Shown: positions 1 through 9,220, numbered from the stretch's first letter. The stretch is DNA of 64,000 nt from Acidobacteriota bacterium (GCA_021780315.1 JAJXYY010000025.1:244920-308919); one strand, 5' to 3'. Notes: generated by a model from the letters alone, not told the origin. A program made the numbers and translations.

Positions 1-1
1 T

Positions 2-496
2 CTGCTCCTGCTTCTGGGCATCTTCGGCCTTAACCTGCTCCCCGTCAGCCACACTGCAGTATTGCTGCTCGTGGCCGCTATGGTTCTGATCATCCTCGAA
101 GCTAAATTTGCCAGTCATGGCATCCTTGCGCTTGCCGCCATCGTAGCGCTGATCTTTGGGTTGGCGACACTGGTCGATGGCCCCATCCCCGACCTACGCG
201 TACACATCGCTACCGCCATCGCTGCTGGCATTTCCTTTGGAGCCATCTCCCTTGCGCTCGCTTGGATCGCTCTCCGCGCACGACGTAGCAAGGTTCTCAC
301 CGGCCCAAACGCCATGATCGGGGCACAAGCCATTGCACGTACTGACCTAACGCCCTCCGGACAAGTTGAAGTTAGAGGTGAAATCTGGCAGGCGACCCTT
401 CCAGCAGATCTGAACCTGCCGTCTGGAGCTACCGTACGCGTAAAGGGCGTCCACGACCTCGTCCTCCTTGTCGAGTCCCACAATTCAGGCAAATAA
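2..496 (+). CDS. NfeD family membrane protein, C-terminal part (5' end outside window)
   Basis: The frame is open from base 2 to the stop at 494-496, so only the last 164 residues are visible. They show several hydrophobic membrane segments rich in Leu, Ala and Gly, followed by a soluble tail of about 65 residues with the alternating hydrophobic pattern of the NfeD C-terminal OB-fold (ending near VRVKGVHDLVLLVE). NfeD proteins are membrane partners of stomatin/slipin proteins, and long forms carry a ClpP-like serine protease domain at the N-terminus. A slipin lies 0.8 kb downstream on the same strand, which fits that pairing. Whether this copy has the protease domain cannot be seen here. The family call is fairly sure; the protein's role in this organism is inference. 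Confidence 0.8.
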   Translation: MLLLLGIFGLNLLPVSHTAVLLLVAAMVLIILEAKFASHGILALAAIVALIFGLATLVDGPIPDLRVHIATAIAAGISFGAISLALAWIALRARRSKVLTGPNAMIGAQAIARTDLTPSGQVEVRGEIWQATLPADLNLPSGATVRVKGVHDLVLLVESHNSGK

Positions 497-575
497 AGTC
501 CAGTAGCGGCTACAACCCTCCTGCCGAGGTAAACTTATAGAGATTAAGTTCATCGCCAAAGGGAGTTCCGTCTTA

Positions 576-1238
576 ATGCTGAATGTGTCTCGCCCGTCGT
601 TTGTATGGAGTGCCGTTGTCTGCCTCTTGGCCTCCATCGCAGGATCATCAGCCCGCGCCCAGGCGCCAGTGTCATTCCTGGATCGCCAACTGTCGCGTGT
701 TGACCTTGCCTTGAGTGGCGTGGGTGAGATTACCAGTGCCGTCTCAGGAACCAACTACCTCAAAGTCCCCATCACCCTTAAGGTCAGCACCACCGTCTCT
801 CCACTCGTAACCTTGCGTTACATCAAATCACCCTATGTCGGCCTCGAACTCAACTACGGATTTGCACGGTACACCGAAAACTTCTCACCATCTTCAACCA
901 TCATTGGCGGAGCACAGACCAAGGCAACCGAGTACACCCTTGGCTATGTAGTCCACCCCCGACAGATCTTCGGGATCAAGCCATTTGTCGCTGCCGGCGC
1001 CGGTACCATCGCTTTCAAGCCAACAGTCCTCGGTGGACAAGGTCTACCCGAACAGGCCCGTGCAGCCTACTTCTATGCGCTCGGAGTGGAGGATACGGTA
1101 TTCTCCCCTCACTTCGGCGTTCGCGTCCAAGTACGCCAGGTGTTCTTCAAGGCGCCAGACTTCGGCCAGAACTACCTGACCATCAACCAGCACACGAACA
1201 CCTTGGAACCCGGCTTCGGCTTCTTCCTCCGGTTTTAG
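576..1238 (+). CDS. Outer-membrane beta-barrel protein of unknown role
   Basis: The 220-residue product starts with a typical signal peptide (hydrophobic core around residues 10-28, cleavage probably after ARAQA). The rest consists of short alternating hydrophobic/polar strands, and it ends in an aromatic strand with C-terminal Phe (GFGFFLRF), the usual beta-barrel insertion signal. It is small, about the size of an 8-stranded OmpA/OmpW-like barrel. An AAGGGAG ribosome site at 559-565 supports the ATG at 576. The gene sits between nfeD and its slipin, but nothing ties it to them functionally. The substrate or ligand is unknown. Confidence 0.65.
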   Translation: MLNVSRPSFVWSAVVCLLASIAGSSARAQAPVSFLDRQLSRVDLALSGVGEITSAVSGTNYLKVPITLKVSTTVSPLVTLRYIKSPYVGLELNYGFARYTENFSPSSTIIGGAQTKATEYTLGYVVHPRQIFGIKPFVAAGAGTIAFKPTVLGGQGLPEQARAAYFYALGVEDTVFSPHFGVRVQVRQVFFKAPDFGQNYLTINQHTNTLEPGFGFFLRF

Positions 1239-1322
1239 CCTGCCCACTGCGTCATTTCAACACCTGCTTTACAATCGCACTGGCTGGCAAACTCGTTGCC
1301 AGCCAGAGGTGCATTGCACACC

Positions 1323-2129
1323 ATGTCGATCCCAGTCCTCTTCGCCGTCGCGATTCTCGTTCTCTATCTACTGAATTCCATCAAGATTCTCAAGGAATAT
1401 GAGCGCGGCGTAATCTTCCGTCTCGGCCGCGTCAAACAGGCCGCTGCCGGCCCGGGCGTAATCCTCGTCTTTAGCCCCCTCGACCAGATCGTACGCGTCT
1501 CCCTCCGGCAGGAGGCCATGGAAGTCCCTGCTCAGGACGTCATCACCCGCGACAACGTAACCCTCAAAGTCAATGCTGTCATCACGCTTCGCGTCGTCGA
1601 TCCCACCAAAGCCGTCATTGAGGTGGCTAACTACATCTACCAGACCTCCCAGTTCGCCCAGACGACCCTCCGCTCTGTACTCGGGGAAGTCGACCTCGAC
1701 GGTCTACTCGCACATCGGGAGGCGCTCAACCAGCGCATCCAGTCCATCATCGACGGGCACACCGCACCGTTCGGAGTCAAAGTCGTCTCCGTAGAAGTCA
1801 AACAAGTCGACATGCCAGAATCCATGCTTCGTGCCATGGCCAAGCAAGCCGAGGCCGAACGCGAACGTCGCGCCAAAATAATCCATGCGGAAGGGGAATT
1901 CAATGCCGCCGCTAAGCTGGTGGAGGCGGCATCCCTCATGGCTACCCAGCCCATGACCCTACAACTCCGCTACCTTCAGACGCTGACCGAGATCGGCGTC
2001 GAAAAAAACACCACTATCGTCTTCCCGCTACCTATGGAGCTGATGAATCTCCTCAATAAGACCTTCTCGCCAGCACCAGTCGCGATCCATCCGAGTTCTG
2101 CAAACCTTCCGCCAGACACAAAGGAATAG
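1323..2129 (+). CDS. Slipin/stomatin (SPFH/Band 7) membrane protein
   Basis: The product has one N-terminal transmembrane segment (about residues 2-18) followed by an SPFH/Band-7 domain. Family signatures are visible: [11 protein letters not shown], a proline-rich turn, [10 protein letters not shown], and the charged stretch [18 protein letters not shown], which forms the helix behind the SPFH domain. The length of about 268 residues is normal for bacterial slipins. These proteins form large rings in membrane microdomains and usually pair with NfeD, found just upstream here. I chose the ATG at 1323 (MSIPVLFA) because homologues begin just before the membrane segment; an in-frame TTG at 1296 would add nine residues. 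AGAGGT lies about 12 bases upstream of the ATG. Confidence 0.88.
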   Translation: MSIPVLFAVAILVLYLLNSIKILKEYERGVIFRLGRVKQAAAGPGVILVFSPLDQIVRVSLRQEAMEVPAQDVITRDNVTLKVNAVITLRVVDPTKAVIEVANYIYQTSQFAQTTLRSVLGEVDLDGLLAHREALNQRIQSIIDGHTAPFGVKVVSVEVKQVDMPESMLRAMAKQAEAERERRAKIIHAEGEFNAAAKLVEAASLMATQPMTLQLRYLQTLTEIGVEKNTTIVFPLPMELMNLLNKTFSPAPVAIHPSSANLPPDTKE

Positions 2130-2132
2130 CCC

Positions 2133-2777
2133 GTGAATAGTCCCTATGACAGCGATAGCAACCTTCAGGAATTGAACGACTCCGACGACCGCGAAATATC
2201 ACTTGGAACCTCCACTGTTCTTGGAATCTTCTTCGCTCTCGCACTCGTCTGCGCTCTATTCTTCGGCTTTGGCTACTCGATGGGCCGACGCTCAGCGCAG
2301 CCCGGTCCCATCTCCATCCAGACCGCCTCCGGCCCAGCGTCATCCAGTTCTATCAAGCCACTCTCAGGAACCTCTGCCACACCAACACAGTCTTCCGCCA
2401 GCACCGCTCAGCCAGCAACCAACGCAGGCGATACCCATGCCTCCTCAGCCGAGCAGCCATCCACCGATAAGCCGGTTGAGACGACCGCTCCAGCTTTAGC
2501 AGCAGCAACGCCGCCTCCTGCTACCAAGCTGATCCCCGCACCCCCAGTGTCCACCGCAACGGGCTCTTACGTCGTTCAGATAGCCGCAGTGTCGCACAAG
2601 CAGGACGCTGATATCCTCGTCTCTGCCCTGCAACGCCACGGTTACGACGTAGCGATCCGTCAGGAGCCTCAGGATAAGCTGCTACACGTTCAGGTTGGCC
2701 CATTCTCTGTTAAGAAAGATGCAGACGCTATGCGCCTGCGCCTGCTGGCCGACGGCTACAACGCAATCGTCAAATAA
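2133..2777 (+). CDS. SPOR domain membrane protein
   Basis: This is a bitopic protein with a short cytoplasmic N-terminus and a transmembrane helix at about residues 28-50. A Pro/Ser/Ala/Thr-rich periplasmic linker of roughly 85 residues follows, then a C-terminal SPOR domain (from SYVVQIAAV to the end) with the repeated hydrophobic pattern typical of SPOR. SPOR domains bind denuded peptidoglycan glycans at the division septum; FtsN and DedD are examples with this architecture. The GTG start at 2133 follows the slipin stop by three bases, with AAGGAA seven bases ahead, so the two genes are probably co-transcribed. A division role is inferred from the domain only. Confidence 0.82.
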   Translation: MNSPYDSDSNLQELNDSDDREISLGTSTVLGIFFALALVCALFFGFGYSMGRRSAQPGPISIQTASGPASSSSIKPLSGTSATPTQSSASTAQPATNAGDTHASSAEQPSTDKPVETTAPALAAATPPPATKLIPAPPVSTATGSYVVQIAAVSHKQDADILVSALQRHGYDVAIRQEPQDKLLHVQVGPFSVKKDADAMRLRLLADGYNAIVK

Positions 2778-2802
2778 CCAATTGGGCTACGAGAATCCGC
2801 CG

Positions 2803-3519
2803 TTACGAAAGCGGCTGCATAGACTCTGGCAGTGCGCGCCAAATCGCCGACCGCACTGTGCTCATCAACTCCTCACGTGTCGAAAAGTCCGTTGGATTTA
2901 TCGCTTCCAGCACCTGTACCCGCGCCACGCCAGGCGTAATAGCCAAGCTCCCCTTGCGCATCATCGTCTCCGTACCTGATAGGGCAATCGGCACAATCCA
3001 CGCACCCGTCTCCTGCGCCAGATAAAACGGCCCCTTTTTGAATCCGGCGAGCCGTCCATCCTTGGATCGTGTACCTTCGGGAAACACCATAATGTTCAAT
3101 CCCGACCGAAGTGCCTCCGCAGCAGCTTCCACACTAGCCTTCGCAGCATCCCGTCGGCTGCCCCGCTCCACGGGCACAAACTTTGCCATGCGCATTGCAC
3201 GACCCAGAAGCGGAACCTTCATGAGTTCTTTCTTCAGCAACACCGAACTCCTGCCCGGTAACAACGGCAACACTACCGGAGGATCGAGATTTGAGACGTG
3301 ATTACACATGAAAATACAGTTCCGCCCAACTGGAACGTGCTCTAATCCAACAATCTCCGTTCGTATCCCAGCCGCACGCACACCGGCATGCGCTATCCAA
3401 ATCCCCACCCGGTACAGGAGGCTGATGTCACCCACCAACAATGTATAAGGAATCCCAATCAGGCCTGCAGGCAGCCCCAGAGTCAAATAAACAAAAATCA
3501 GTTTCAAAGTAGCAAGCAT
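2803..3519 (-). CDS. plsC: 1-acyl-sn-glycerol-3-phosphate acyltransferase
   Basis: PlsC-type acyltransferase that adds the second acyl chain to lysophosphatidic acid to make phosphatidic acid at the inner membrane. The four-block family pattern is present: the catalytic NHVSNLDP (H-x4-D), the FPEGTRS glycerophosphate-binding block, and hydrophobic N-terminal segments (about residues 1-35) for membrane attachment. The length of 238 residues is normal. It is the last gene of a long minus-strand run and starts 40 bases after the mpl stop; AGAGGT sits directly before the ATG. Other members of the family acylate different lysophospholipids, so substrate preference is not certain. Confidence 0.9.
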   Translation of the reverse strand: MLATLKLIFVYLTLGLPAGLIGIPYTLLVGDISLLYRVGIWIAHAGVRAAGIRTEIVGLEHVPVGRNCIFMCNHVSNLDPPVVLPLLPGRSSVLLKKELMKVPLLGRAMRMAKFVPVERGSRRDAAKASVEAAAEALRSGLNIMVFPEGTRSKDGRLAGFKKGPFYLAQETGAWIVPIALSGTETMMRKGSLAITPGVARVQVLEAINPTDFSTREELMSTVRSAIWRALPESMQPLS

Positions 3520-3559
3520 ACCTCTTGTAGACTACCGCACTCGGCTTATCTCAGCGCCG

Positions 3560-5008
3560 TCAAGTTCCTGCCGCCGCCTCCAGAGCCCGTGGCAACTTGG
3601 TATAAATCCCTCCAAATCCGCCATTGGACATAATCGCAATCACATCCCCTGACCTGGCTTCGCCCGCCAGCGCAGCCACGATAGCGTCTGCATTCTCGTA
3701 CAAAGCTGCTGGCCTCCGGCTTGCCTGTAGCGCCGCCACGACGTTCGCAGGCATCAATCGCTCCTGCACTGGAATGTTCTCGGACTGAAACACAGCAGCA
3801 ATTGCTATCCGATCCGCCAGGGCAAGACTCTCCCCCAGAGCCGCTTCGAATACATTCCGCCTTAGCGTGTTCGACCGCGGCTCCAACACCGCCCACAGCC
3901 GTCGTCCCGGATACCGCTCGCGCAACGCCTTGAGGGTCTCACGAATTGCCGTTGGATGGTGCGCAAAATCATCGATAATCGTCACGCCACCTACTTCGGC
4001 CCTCACCTCGAGCCGCCTCTTCACGCTTCGGAATGTAGACAAAGCCTCCTGAATATCTTTCACCAGTATGCCCTGCCCAGCCGCCAAAGCCGCCGCTGCG
4101 GTCGCATTCATCGCATTATGTTCGCCCGCCATCGGCAAGCGAAAATCCGCATACTGTTCTCCTCCACGCGTCACAGTCCAAGTTGTCCACGGCCCATCAT
4201 GGCGCAATTCCGAAACCCGCCAGTACGAAGTCTCAGCCAACCCATATCGTTCCACCCTACAGAACGCCTTTGAAACACAATCGGTTACATTCTTGCTGCC
4301 GTCATAGGCCACCAGCCGTCCTCGCTGCGGAATCAGGTTTACAAACCGCTTGAATGCAGTCTTCACAGCACTCAAATCGGCATAGATATCCGCATGATCG
4401 AACTCAACATGCGTCAGGATTGCCGCATCCGGAAAGTAGTGTAGAAACTTCGGCCCCTTGTCGAAGAACGCTGTATCGTACTCGTCTCCCTCCAGCAGAA
4501 ACGGCTGCCGTAGCTCATCGGCACTTTTATCGCGAACCAGAAAACTCGTGCCAAAGTTTTCCGCGACCCCGCCGATCAGGAACGATGGAGCAAACCTCGC
4601 TTCGCGCCGCGAAGCCACTTCAAAAATCCACGCCAGCATACTTGTGGTCGTTGTCTTCCCATGTGTGCCCGCAACGACCAGTGATTCACGGCCCACCAGA
4701 AACTCATCGTGCAGAATTGCTGCCATCGAGCAGAATGGTATCCGCTCATCGAGTACGTACTCAAGTTCCAGATTGCCACGCGAGATCGCATTACCCACAA
4801 CCACCAGATCCGGACGAGGATCCAGATTATGCTCCGCATAAGGCTCGTGAATCGTTATCCCCAAACCTGCCAACAAATCACTCATCGGAGGATACGCTGC
4901 TGCATCAGAACCCGTAACCCGATGCCCCTGACCCTGCAACATCCCAGCGAGTGAGGCCATCGCAGTACCGCAAATTCCAATTAGATGAATATGTCTTGAC
5001 TCCTGCAT
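3560..5008 (-). CDS. mpl: UDP-N-acetylmuramate:L-alanyl-gamma-D-glutamyl-meso-diaminopimelate ligase
   Basis: Mur-ligase family enzyme that reattaches the recycled murein tripeptide to UDP-MurNAc in the cytoplasm. The N-terminus HIHLIGICGTAMASLAG is the Rossmann-like UDP-binding start typical of Mpl, as distinct from MurC. The ATP-binding P-loop GTHGKTTTTS lies at about residues 114-123. The central DDFAHHPTA motif is also seen. Length is 482 residues from the chosen ATG at 5008, which has GAGGCGAAG directly before it; a longer frame to 5074 would overlap ldcA. The gene begins seven bases after the LD-carboxypeptidase stop. LdcA releases the tripeptide that Mpl uses, so the pair makes biochemical sense. 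Confidence 0.92.
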   Translation of the reverse strand: MQESRHIHLIGICGTAMASLAGMLQGQGHRVTGSDAAAYPPMSDLLAGLGITIHEPYAEHNLDPRPDLVVVGNAISRGNLELEYVLDERIPFCSMAAILHDEFLVGRESLVVAGTHGKTTTTSMLAWIFEVASRREARFAPSFLIGGVAENFGTSFLVRDKSADELRQPFLLEGDEYDTAFFDKGPKFLHYFPDAAILTHVEFDHADIYADLSAVKTAFKRFVNLIPQRGRLVAYDGSKNVTDCVSKAFCRVERYGLAETSYWRVSELRHDGPWTTWTVTRGGEQYADFRLPMAGEHNAMNATAAAALAAGQGILVKDIQEALSTFRSVKRRLEVRAEVGGVTIIDDFAHHPTAIRETLKALRERYPGRRLWAVLEPRSNTLRRNVFEAALGESLALADRIAIAAVFQSENIPVQERLMPANVVAALQASRRPAALYENADAIVAALAGEARSGDVIAIMSNGGFGGIYTKLPRALEAAAGT

Positions 5009-5015
5009 CTTCGCC

Positions 5016-5990
5016 TCAATCTGCCTGGCCACGTACGGCCGCTTCCAAAAACTCCATCCGCGGATTACCCGCATCGTTCAAGTCCAAACGCACCTGAACG
5101 CCCAGTGGCAACGTGATATTCGCCCCATTAACATGTCCGCATGGCAAACCAATCGCGATCGGCCCCGCAAAATCCCGCAGCGTATGCAGAATGGCTCGCT
5201 CCAGATACTCTTCTTCGTCCACAGCAACGCACTGTTGCATATCGCCAAACACAATTCCACGTACCGTATTCAGCAAACCTGAATACTTAAGGTGCAATAG
5301 CATCCGATCCCACTGATAGGGCTTCGTTCCAATGTCCTCCAGAAACAGCACGCTGTCCCGCACATCTGCCGAATATGGTGTTCCGAGGGTTTCAGCCAGA
5401 ATTGAAAGACACCCGCCTCGCAATACCCCATCCACCGCACCAGCCTGCAATACCCTGATACCATCCTCGCGCCCTAGAGACCATTGATCGGTACCTCCCA
5501 AACAGTGTCGCCAACTCTGCTCGTGCACCCCATCCTCGCGCGCAAAGTCAGCCGCAACCATCGGCCCATAAAACGTACCAAGATTCGCTACATTTTGTAT
5601 CCAACTGTGTAGCGAAGTGTGATCGCTATACCCCACAAAGACTTTCGGATTCCGATTGATGATCTCGGTATCCAGGTAGGGGAGCAGCTCCGCCGAGCCC
5701 CATCCGCCGCGTGTACAAACAATCCCGTCAATGGTCGGATCAGCGAACGCAGTATGCAGATCCGACACACGTTCCTGTACTGTCCCCGCGTAATACAATG
5801 GCCCCCTGACCAGTGCATATTGTCCCAGCACTGGCACGTAACCCAGTCCCCGTAGCCGCTCCATCCCACGCTGTACAAATTCAGCCTTGGGTGTACTTGC
5901 CGGAGACACCACCGCCAGCCGTGCACCGCGACGCAAAGCAGCTGGCTTGATCGACCTCAACGAAACGGCAACACCTTCGTCAGCGGTCAC
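5016..5990 (-). CDS. ldcA: LD-carboxypeptidase (peptidase family S66)
   Basis: Cytoplasmic S66 serine peptidase that trims the terminal D-Ala from murein tetrapeptide during cell-wall recycling. The nucleophile motif GYSDHT (Ser about residue 122) is visible. So are the N-terminal substrate loop CTRGGWGS, the Glu region LFLEDIG and the His region GLPCGHVNGA, which together supply the Ser-Glu-His triad. I chose GTG at 5990: it overlaps the dapF stop as GTGA and has GGAGAGG ten bases upstream. The longer frame would start at a TTG (6014). Microcin-immunity MccF proteins share the fold, but the mpl neighbour favours LdcA. Confidence 0.88.
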   Translation of the reverse strand: MTADEGVAVSLRSIKPAALRRGARLAVVSPASTPKAEFVQRGMERLRGLGYVPVLGQYALVRGPLYYAGTVQERVSDLHTAFADPTIDGIVCTRGGWGSAELLPYLDTEIINRNPKVFVGYSDHTSLHSWIQNVANLGTFYGPMVAADFAREDGVHEQSWRHCLGGTDQWSLGREDGIRVLQAGAVDGVLRGGCLSILAETLGTPYSADVRDSVLFLEDIGTKPYQWDRMLLHLKYSGLLNTVRGIVFGDMQQCVAVDEEEYLERAILHTLRDFAGPIAIGLPCGHVNGANITLPLGVQVRLDLNDAGNPRMEFLEAAVRGQAD

Positions 5991-6793
5991 AGGCCGTAAA
6001 CCTCTCCAGTGCAAATTATCTCTGCCGGCCCAGTCAGATGCATCACTGCATCGTTAGCAGTCCATACTACTTGCTGACTCCCCCCCTCAGCCTGCGCCGT
6101 CAGCGTGCGCCCTATTCTGCAAAGTACCATCGCAGCTGCCGAAGACGCACAGGTACCGGTACCCGATGAAGTAGTCGGACCACAGCCGCGCTCATAGATA
6201 CGAAACGCAATCTCGTCCGTAGACAGGACTCGTACAAACTCCACATTAGTCCCATGCTGAAACAGCGGACTGTTACTGATCCGTGCTCCCAATTCCTGCC
6301 AACTCAGCCCATGTGCACTGAAGTCTTCCGTCTCCACCATCAGCACAAAATGGGGGTTTCCAACATTCACCATTGCCCCTGCAACCTCGCCCACTCCTGG
6401 CAGTGCAATTGTTCGCTGCATCACCCGTGGCACACCCATCTCGCTCTCAATCAAATAGTTTGGCCCATCTGCCTCCACCACCTGGCAACTTCTTACCCCG
6501 CCATGCGTGCCCAACGCCACCTGCTGCATGCCCTCACTACTTGCAAGCCACGCTGCGACACACCGTGTTCCATTGCCAGAAAGCTCTGCCTCGCTGCCAT
6601 CTGCATTGAACAGCCGCAAAAATAATTCTCCGCCCGGACGTCGCTCCAGAAACTCGATCCCGTCCGCCCCCACACTTGTATTTCGCGAGCAGAGCTTCCG
6701 TGCCAGCTCGGCATGACGTCGCTGCGCCAAAGTCTCTTCAATAATCAAAAAATCGTTGCCACAAGCGTGCGCTTTTACGAATGGAATCATCAC
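5987..6793 (-). CDS. dapF: Diaminopimelate epimerase-like protein, second catalytic cysteine replaced by serine
   Basis: DapF-fold protein of 268 residues, the usual length. DapF interconverts LL- and meso-diaminopimelate in lysine and peptidoglycan synthesis with two cysteines acting as acid/base. The first site is normal (SGNGTRC, Cys78), as are His148 in GNPHF and Glu201 of ERG. The second site reads ERGCGPTTSSGTG where the canonical motif is ERG-x-GET-x-A-CG. The catalytic Cys position is therefore Ser210, and the conserved Glu of GET is Pro206. Cys204 and Cys215 lie close by. The gene overlaps ldcA and follows mgtC by 15 bases. It may be an altered epimerase, use a displaced cysteine, or act on another substrate. 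Confidence 0.82.
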   Translation of the reverse strand: MMIPFVKAHACGNDFLIIEETLAQRRHAELARKLCSRNTSVGADGIEFLERRPGGELFLRLFNADGSEAELSGNGTRCVAAWLASSEGMQQVALGTHGGVRSCQVVEADGPNYLIESEMGVPRVMQRTIALPGVGEVAGAMVNVGNPHFVLMVETEDFSAHGLSWQELGARISNSPLFQHGTNVEFVRVLSTDEIAFRIYERGCGPTTSSGTGTCASSAAAMVLCRIGRTLTAQAEGGSQQVVWTANDAVMHLTGPAEIICTGEVYGL

Positions 6794-6808
6794 TCTCTCT
6801 TATTTTCG

Positions 6809-7513
6809 TCATTCCGTCTCGTAATCTCGGTACACCGAGACTCGATCCGTTGCGTCACTAGCTCTCAACTCCGCCAATAACCGCTCATGCTTCTTCTTGT
6901 TCGCTGCAATCAAAAACGTTACCCGTTGTAATGTCGCCACCGAATCGCGGCTGACAATGTTGAGGCGGTCACCACTTCGGTCCAGAACACTCAATATTGC
7001 AATAAACATGGTGTTCTCATCCCGCCCACGAACCTCGTACACCAACGGATACAACTTCCATCCAATCTGAGCTTCCAGCGAACCAACCAGTAAGAGTGCG
7101 ATCAGCACAATCGCTGTGACGAGCGTAGCCTCGACATATAAGCCCGCTCCACACGCCATGCCAATCGATGCCACTACAAAAATACTTGCCGCACTGGTGA
7201 GTCCCACCACCCGATCGCGCGTATGCAGAATCAGTCCCGCACCCAGAAACCCGATGCCCTGCACGATATTTGAAGCAACTCGTCCTTTATCCGGATTGCT
7301 CTCGCCCGCCAGCACCGCAGACAACAGCGTAAAAAACGCACAGCCCACACATAGCAGCATATTCGTCCGCAGCCCAGAGGCCTTGTGCCGCCATTCCCGC
7401 TCCAGACCGATCACTCCACCCAGCACGCACGCCAGCAACATCCGAGTTGCCGTCCCAGTGGAAAGCAGCTCCTGATCAATCGTGCTGAAATGAAACGTAC
7501 TCGGCATGTACAT
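6809..7513 (-). CDS. MgtC/SapB family membrane protein
   Basis: The N-terminal part of about 150 residues has four to five hydrophobic helices and the MgtC/SapB signatures GGVIGLEREW, GLRTNMLLCVGCA and GIGFLGAGLI. A cytoplasmic domain of about 80 residues follows. MgtC proteins are linked to growth in low magnesium and virulence in enterobacteria, while SapB-type members are widespread with unclear function. The start may be the ATG at 7513 or 7507, and no strong ribosome site separates them. The gene lies 36 bases after the glycosyltransferase stop and 15 bases before dapF, within the same minus-strand run. Confidence 0.85.
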   Translation of the reverse strand: MYMPSTFHFSTIDQELLSTGTATRMLLACVLGGVIGLEREWRHKASGLRTNMLLCVGCAFFTLLSAVLAGESNPDKGRVASNIVQGIGFLGAGLILHTRDRVVGLTSAASIFVVASIGMACGAGLYVEATLVTAIVLIALLLVGSLEAQIGWKLYPLVYEVRGRDENTMFIAILSVLDRSGDRLNIVSRDSVATLQRVTFLIAANKKKHERLLAELRASDATDRVSVYRDYETE

Positions 7514-7549
7514 AACTATGGCTGCGATACTAGCACTCCCTTCAGTAAA

Positions 7550-9220
7550 TTAGCGCAGTTGCGTTCCCGCGCCAAATACATCCGACTTGTAAATCCGAGC
7601 ACACGGCTGGCCAGTAGTGCACAAGACCATCAACTCCGTCAGCCCAGCAGGATGCTCGACAACGGCACCTGCAACCGGATCACCCGCAATGGCGACCACG
7701 TAGGCCGCCTTCTCCGCCGGAGCAGCCAACGCGGCAATCCAGCTATCGTAATCACCCTCATTCACTGTCTGGCGCAAGGGTATCCCAGCCTGTTGCAGTG
7801 CCCCCACATGCTCCGAGTTGTACATCAGAATCGGCACTCCCGGCGGAAACGTCCTCAACTGTTCCGCAAGTGATCCCTCCAGCGCCACCCGCGTCGACGA
7901 GTTCACCATCCCTTCTTTCAGCACCAGCGGAACCTCATACATGATGGCCACACTATTGATCAGCACCAACGCCAGCGTAACTGGAAAGAGCAACCGGCTC
8001 ACCAGCGGTAACCGCCATCCTAATATCTCCTGCAACCACATCAGCCCAAGCACTCCAAACACCGCAAGTACTGGTAACAGCTCCATCCCATACCGTGAGT
8101 TGTAGTATGAGTGCGGATAGAGCTGCGGGATAAAGATCGGCACCGATCCGTATGCAACAGAATAGACATAAAACGGGAGCGGCAGCCAAAGCAATAGCGC
8201 AGCCCCAGCCATACGTTTCCGTACAACCATCACCGCACCGCCTATCGCCGCGGCAAGCACAGCAAATCCGGCCTCCCAAGCGACTGCATCGACCTGTGCT
8301 GTACGTGTGTAGAACAACAGAGCCCACCCCGGATTGTGCCAACCACGATAATGCTTCGAGCCCGGAGGTGACGTTCGCTTATCGATCGCGACGGCCGAGT
8401 ACGGGCCTCTCATAAAGTCCAAAGGATCATGAAAAAAGTGCTGGTTGTAGGCTAGCCAACTGGCCGGCGCCGCCACCACCAACAGGGAAAAAATCACGAA
8501 GGAAGGAGCGACCCTTCGCCACGTCTCTCTCTGCCGAGAAAGGCTCCACGACGTCACACACCATGTCACCGCACCCAGAATCCATCCGTCATATCGAGTG
8601 AAGACGGCAGCAACGATCAAAAGCGCTAGCCAAATCAGGCGCCGCGCAACTAGCCTGTCCTCATTTGCTCTGATGGCATCCATGCATTCCATCAGCAGCA
8701 GCGTAATCCACACTAGCTCAGCAAGAAACAAGGGCTCGGTCATCGCCGTTGTAGCAAGATAGAGCAGATTCGGATTCAGCCCGTAAAATGCAGTCGCCGC
8801 AAATGCCCACCGGGGAGTCATGACGCGCCGCGCCAACCGGTAGACTCCTACCACGCCCAGCACGTAGCACAGCAACGAAGGCCACGCCCCTGCAAGCCCG
8901 TTCTGCCACCACTCAATCTTTTGTACAAAAGGAAGCATCAAGAGATGTGGCAACGGCAGCCATACACCGCCCCACTGCGACAGGCCGGGATGACGTGAGT
9001 CCAGTATCCGTCTTGCGATGCCCAGATGTGCCACCGCATCGCCATACAGCAGCAAATACCCGCGCCCCACGCACACGATCAGCGAGATAAAACCAAGCAC
9101 CACAGCTGCCAGCGCGATCGGAAACGTCTCTTCCCGCGTTGCTGGCCGCACCACATCAACGGCCATCGCATCCACCAGCGTAGCCGCCCCTGCCCGTCTA
9201 ACCGATCGACGCCGCTGCAC
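7550..9220 (-). CDS. Membrane glycosyltransferase, GT39/ArnT-like (GT-C fold)
   Basis: A 556-residue polytopic membrane protein with roughly ten or more hydrophobic segments. An early extracytoplasmic acidic motif is visible (YGDAVAHLGIARRILD). This is where GT-C enzymes of the protein-mannosyltransferase/ArnT type carry their catalytic Asp. Such enzymes use polyprenyl-phosphate sugars to glycosylate lipid or protein on the outer side of the inner membrane. The GTG start overlaps the kinase stop by one base (TAGTG) and a GGGGGCG site precedes it, so translation is probably coupled. Donor and acceptor cannot be predicted. Confidence 0.75.
   Translation of the reverse strand: MQRRRSVRRAGAATLVDAMAVDVVRPATREETFPIALAAVVLGFISLIVCVGRGYLLLYGDAVAHLGIARRILDSRHPGLSQWGGVWLPLPHLLMLPFVQKIEWWQNGLAGAWPSLLCYVLGVVGVYRLARRVMTPRWAFAATAFYGLNPNLLYLATTAMTEPLFLAELVWITLLLMECMDAIRANEDRLVARRLIWLALLIVAAVFTRYDGWILGAVTWCVTSWSLSRQRETWRRVAPSFVIFSLLVVAAPASWLAYNQHFFHDPLDFMRGPYSAVAIDKRTSPPGSKHYRGWHNPGWALLFYTRTAQVDAVAWEAGFAVLAAAIGGAVMVVRKRMAGAALLLWLPLPFYVYSVAYGSVPIFIPQLYPHSYYNSRYGMELLPVLAVFGVLGLMWLQEILGWRLPLVSRLLFPVTLALVLINSVAIMYEVPLVLKEGMVNSSTRVALEGSLAEQLRTFPPGVPILMYNSEHVGALQQAGIPLRQTVNEGDYDSWIAALAAPAEKAAYVVAIAGDPVAGAVVEHPAGLTELMVLCTTGQPCARIYKSDVFGAGTQLR

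Noticed and set aside
5987..6793. Proline racemase/hydroxyproline epimerase instead of DapF
   Set aside because: Those are about 310-330 residues with SPCGTGT-type motifs and a different N-terminus. GNDFLI, GADGI, SGNGTRC and GNPH match DapF.
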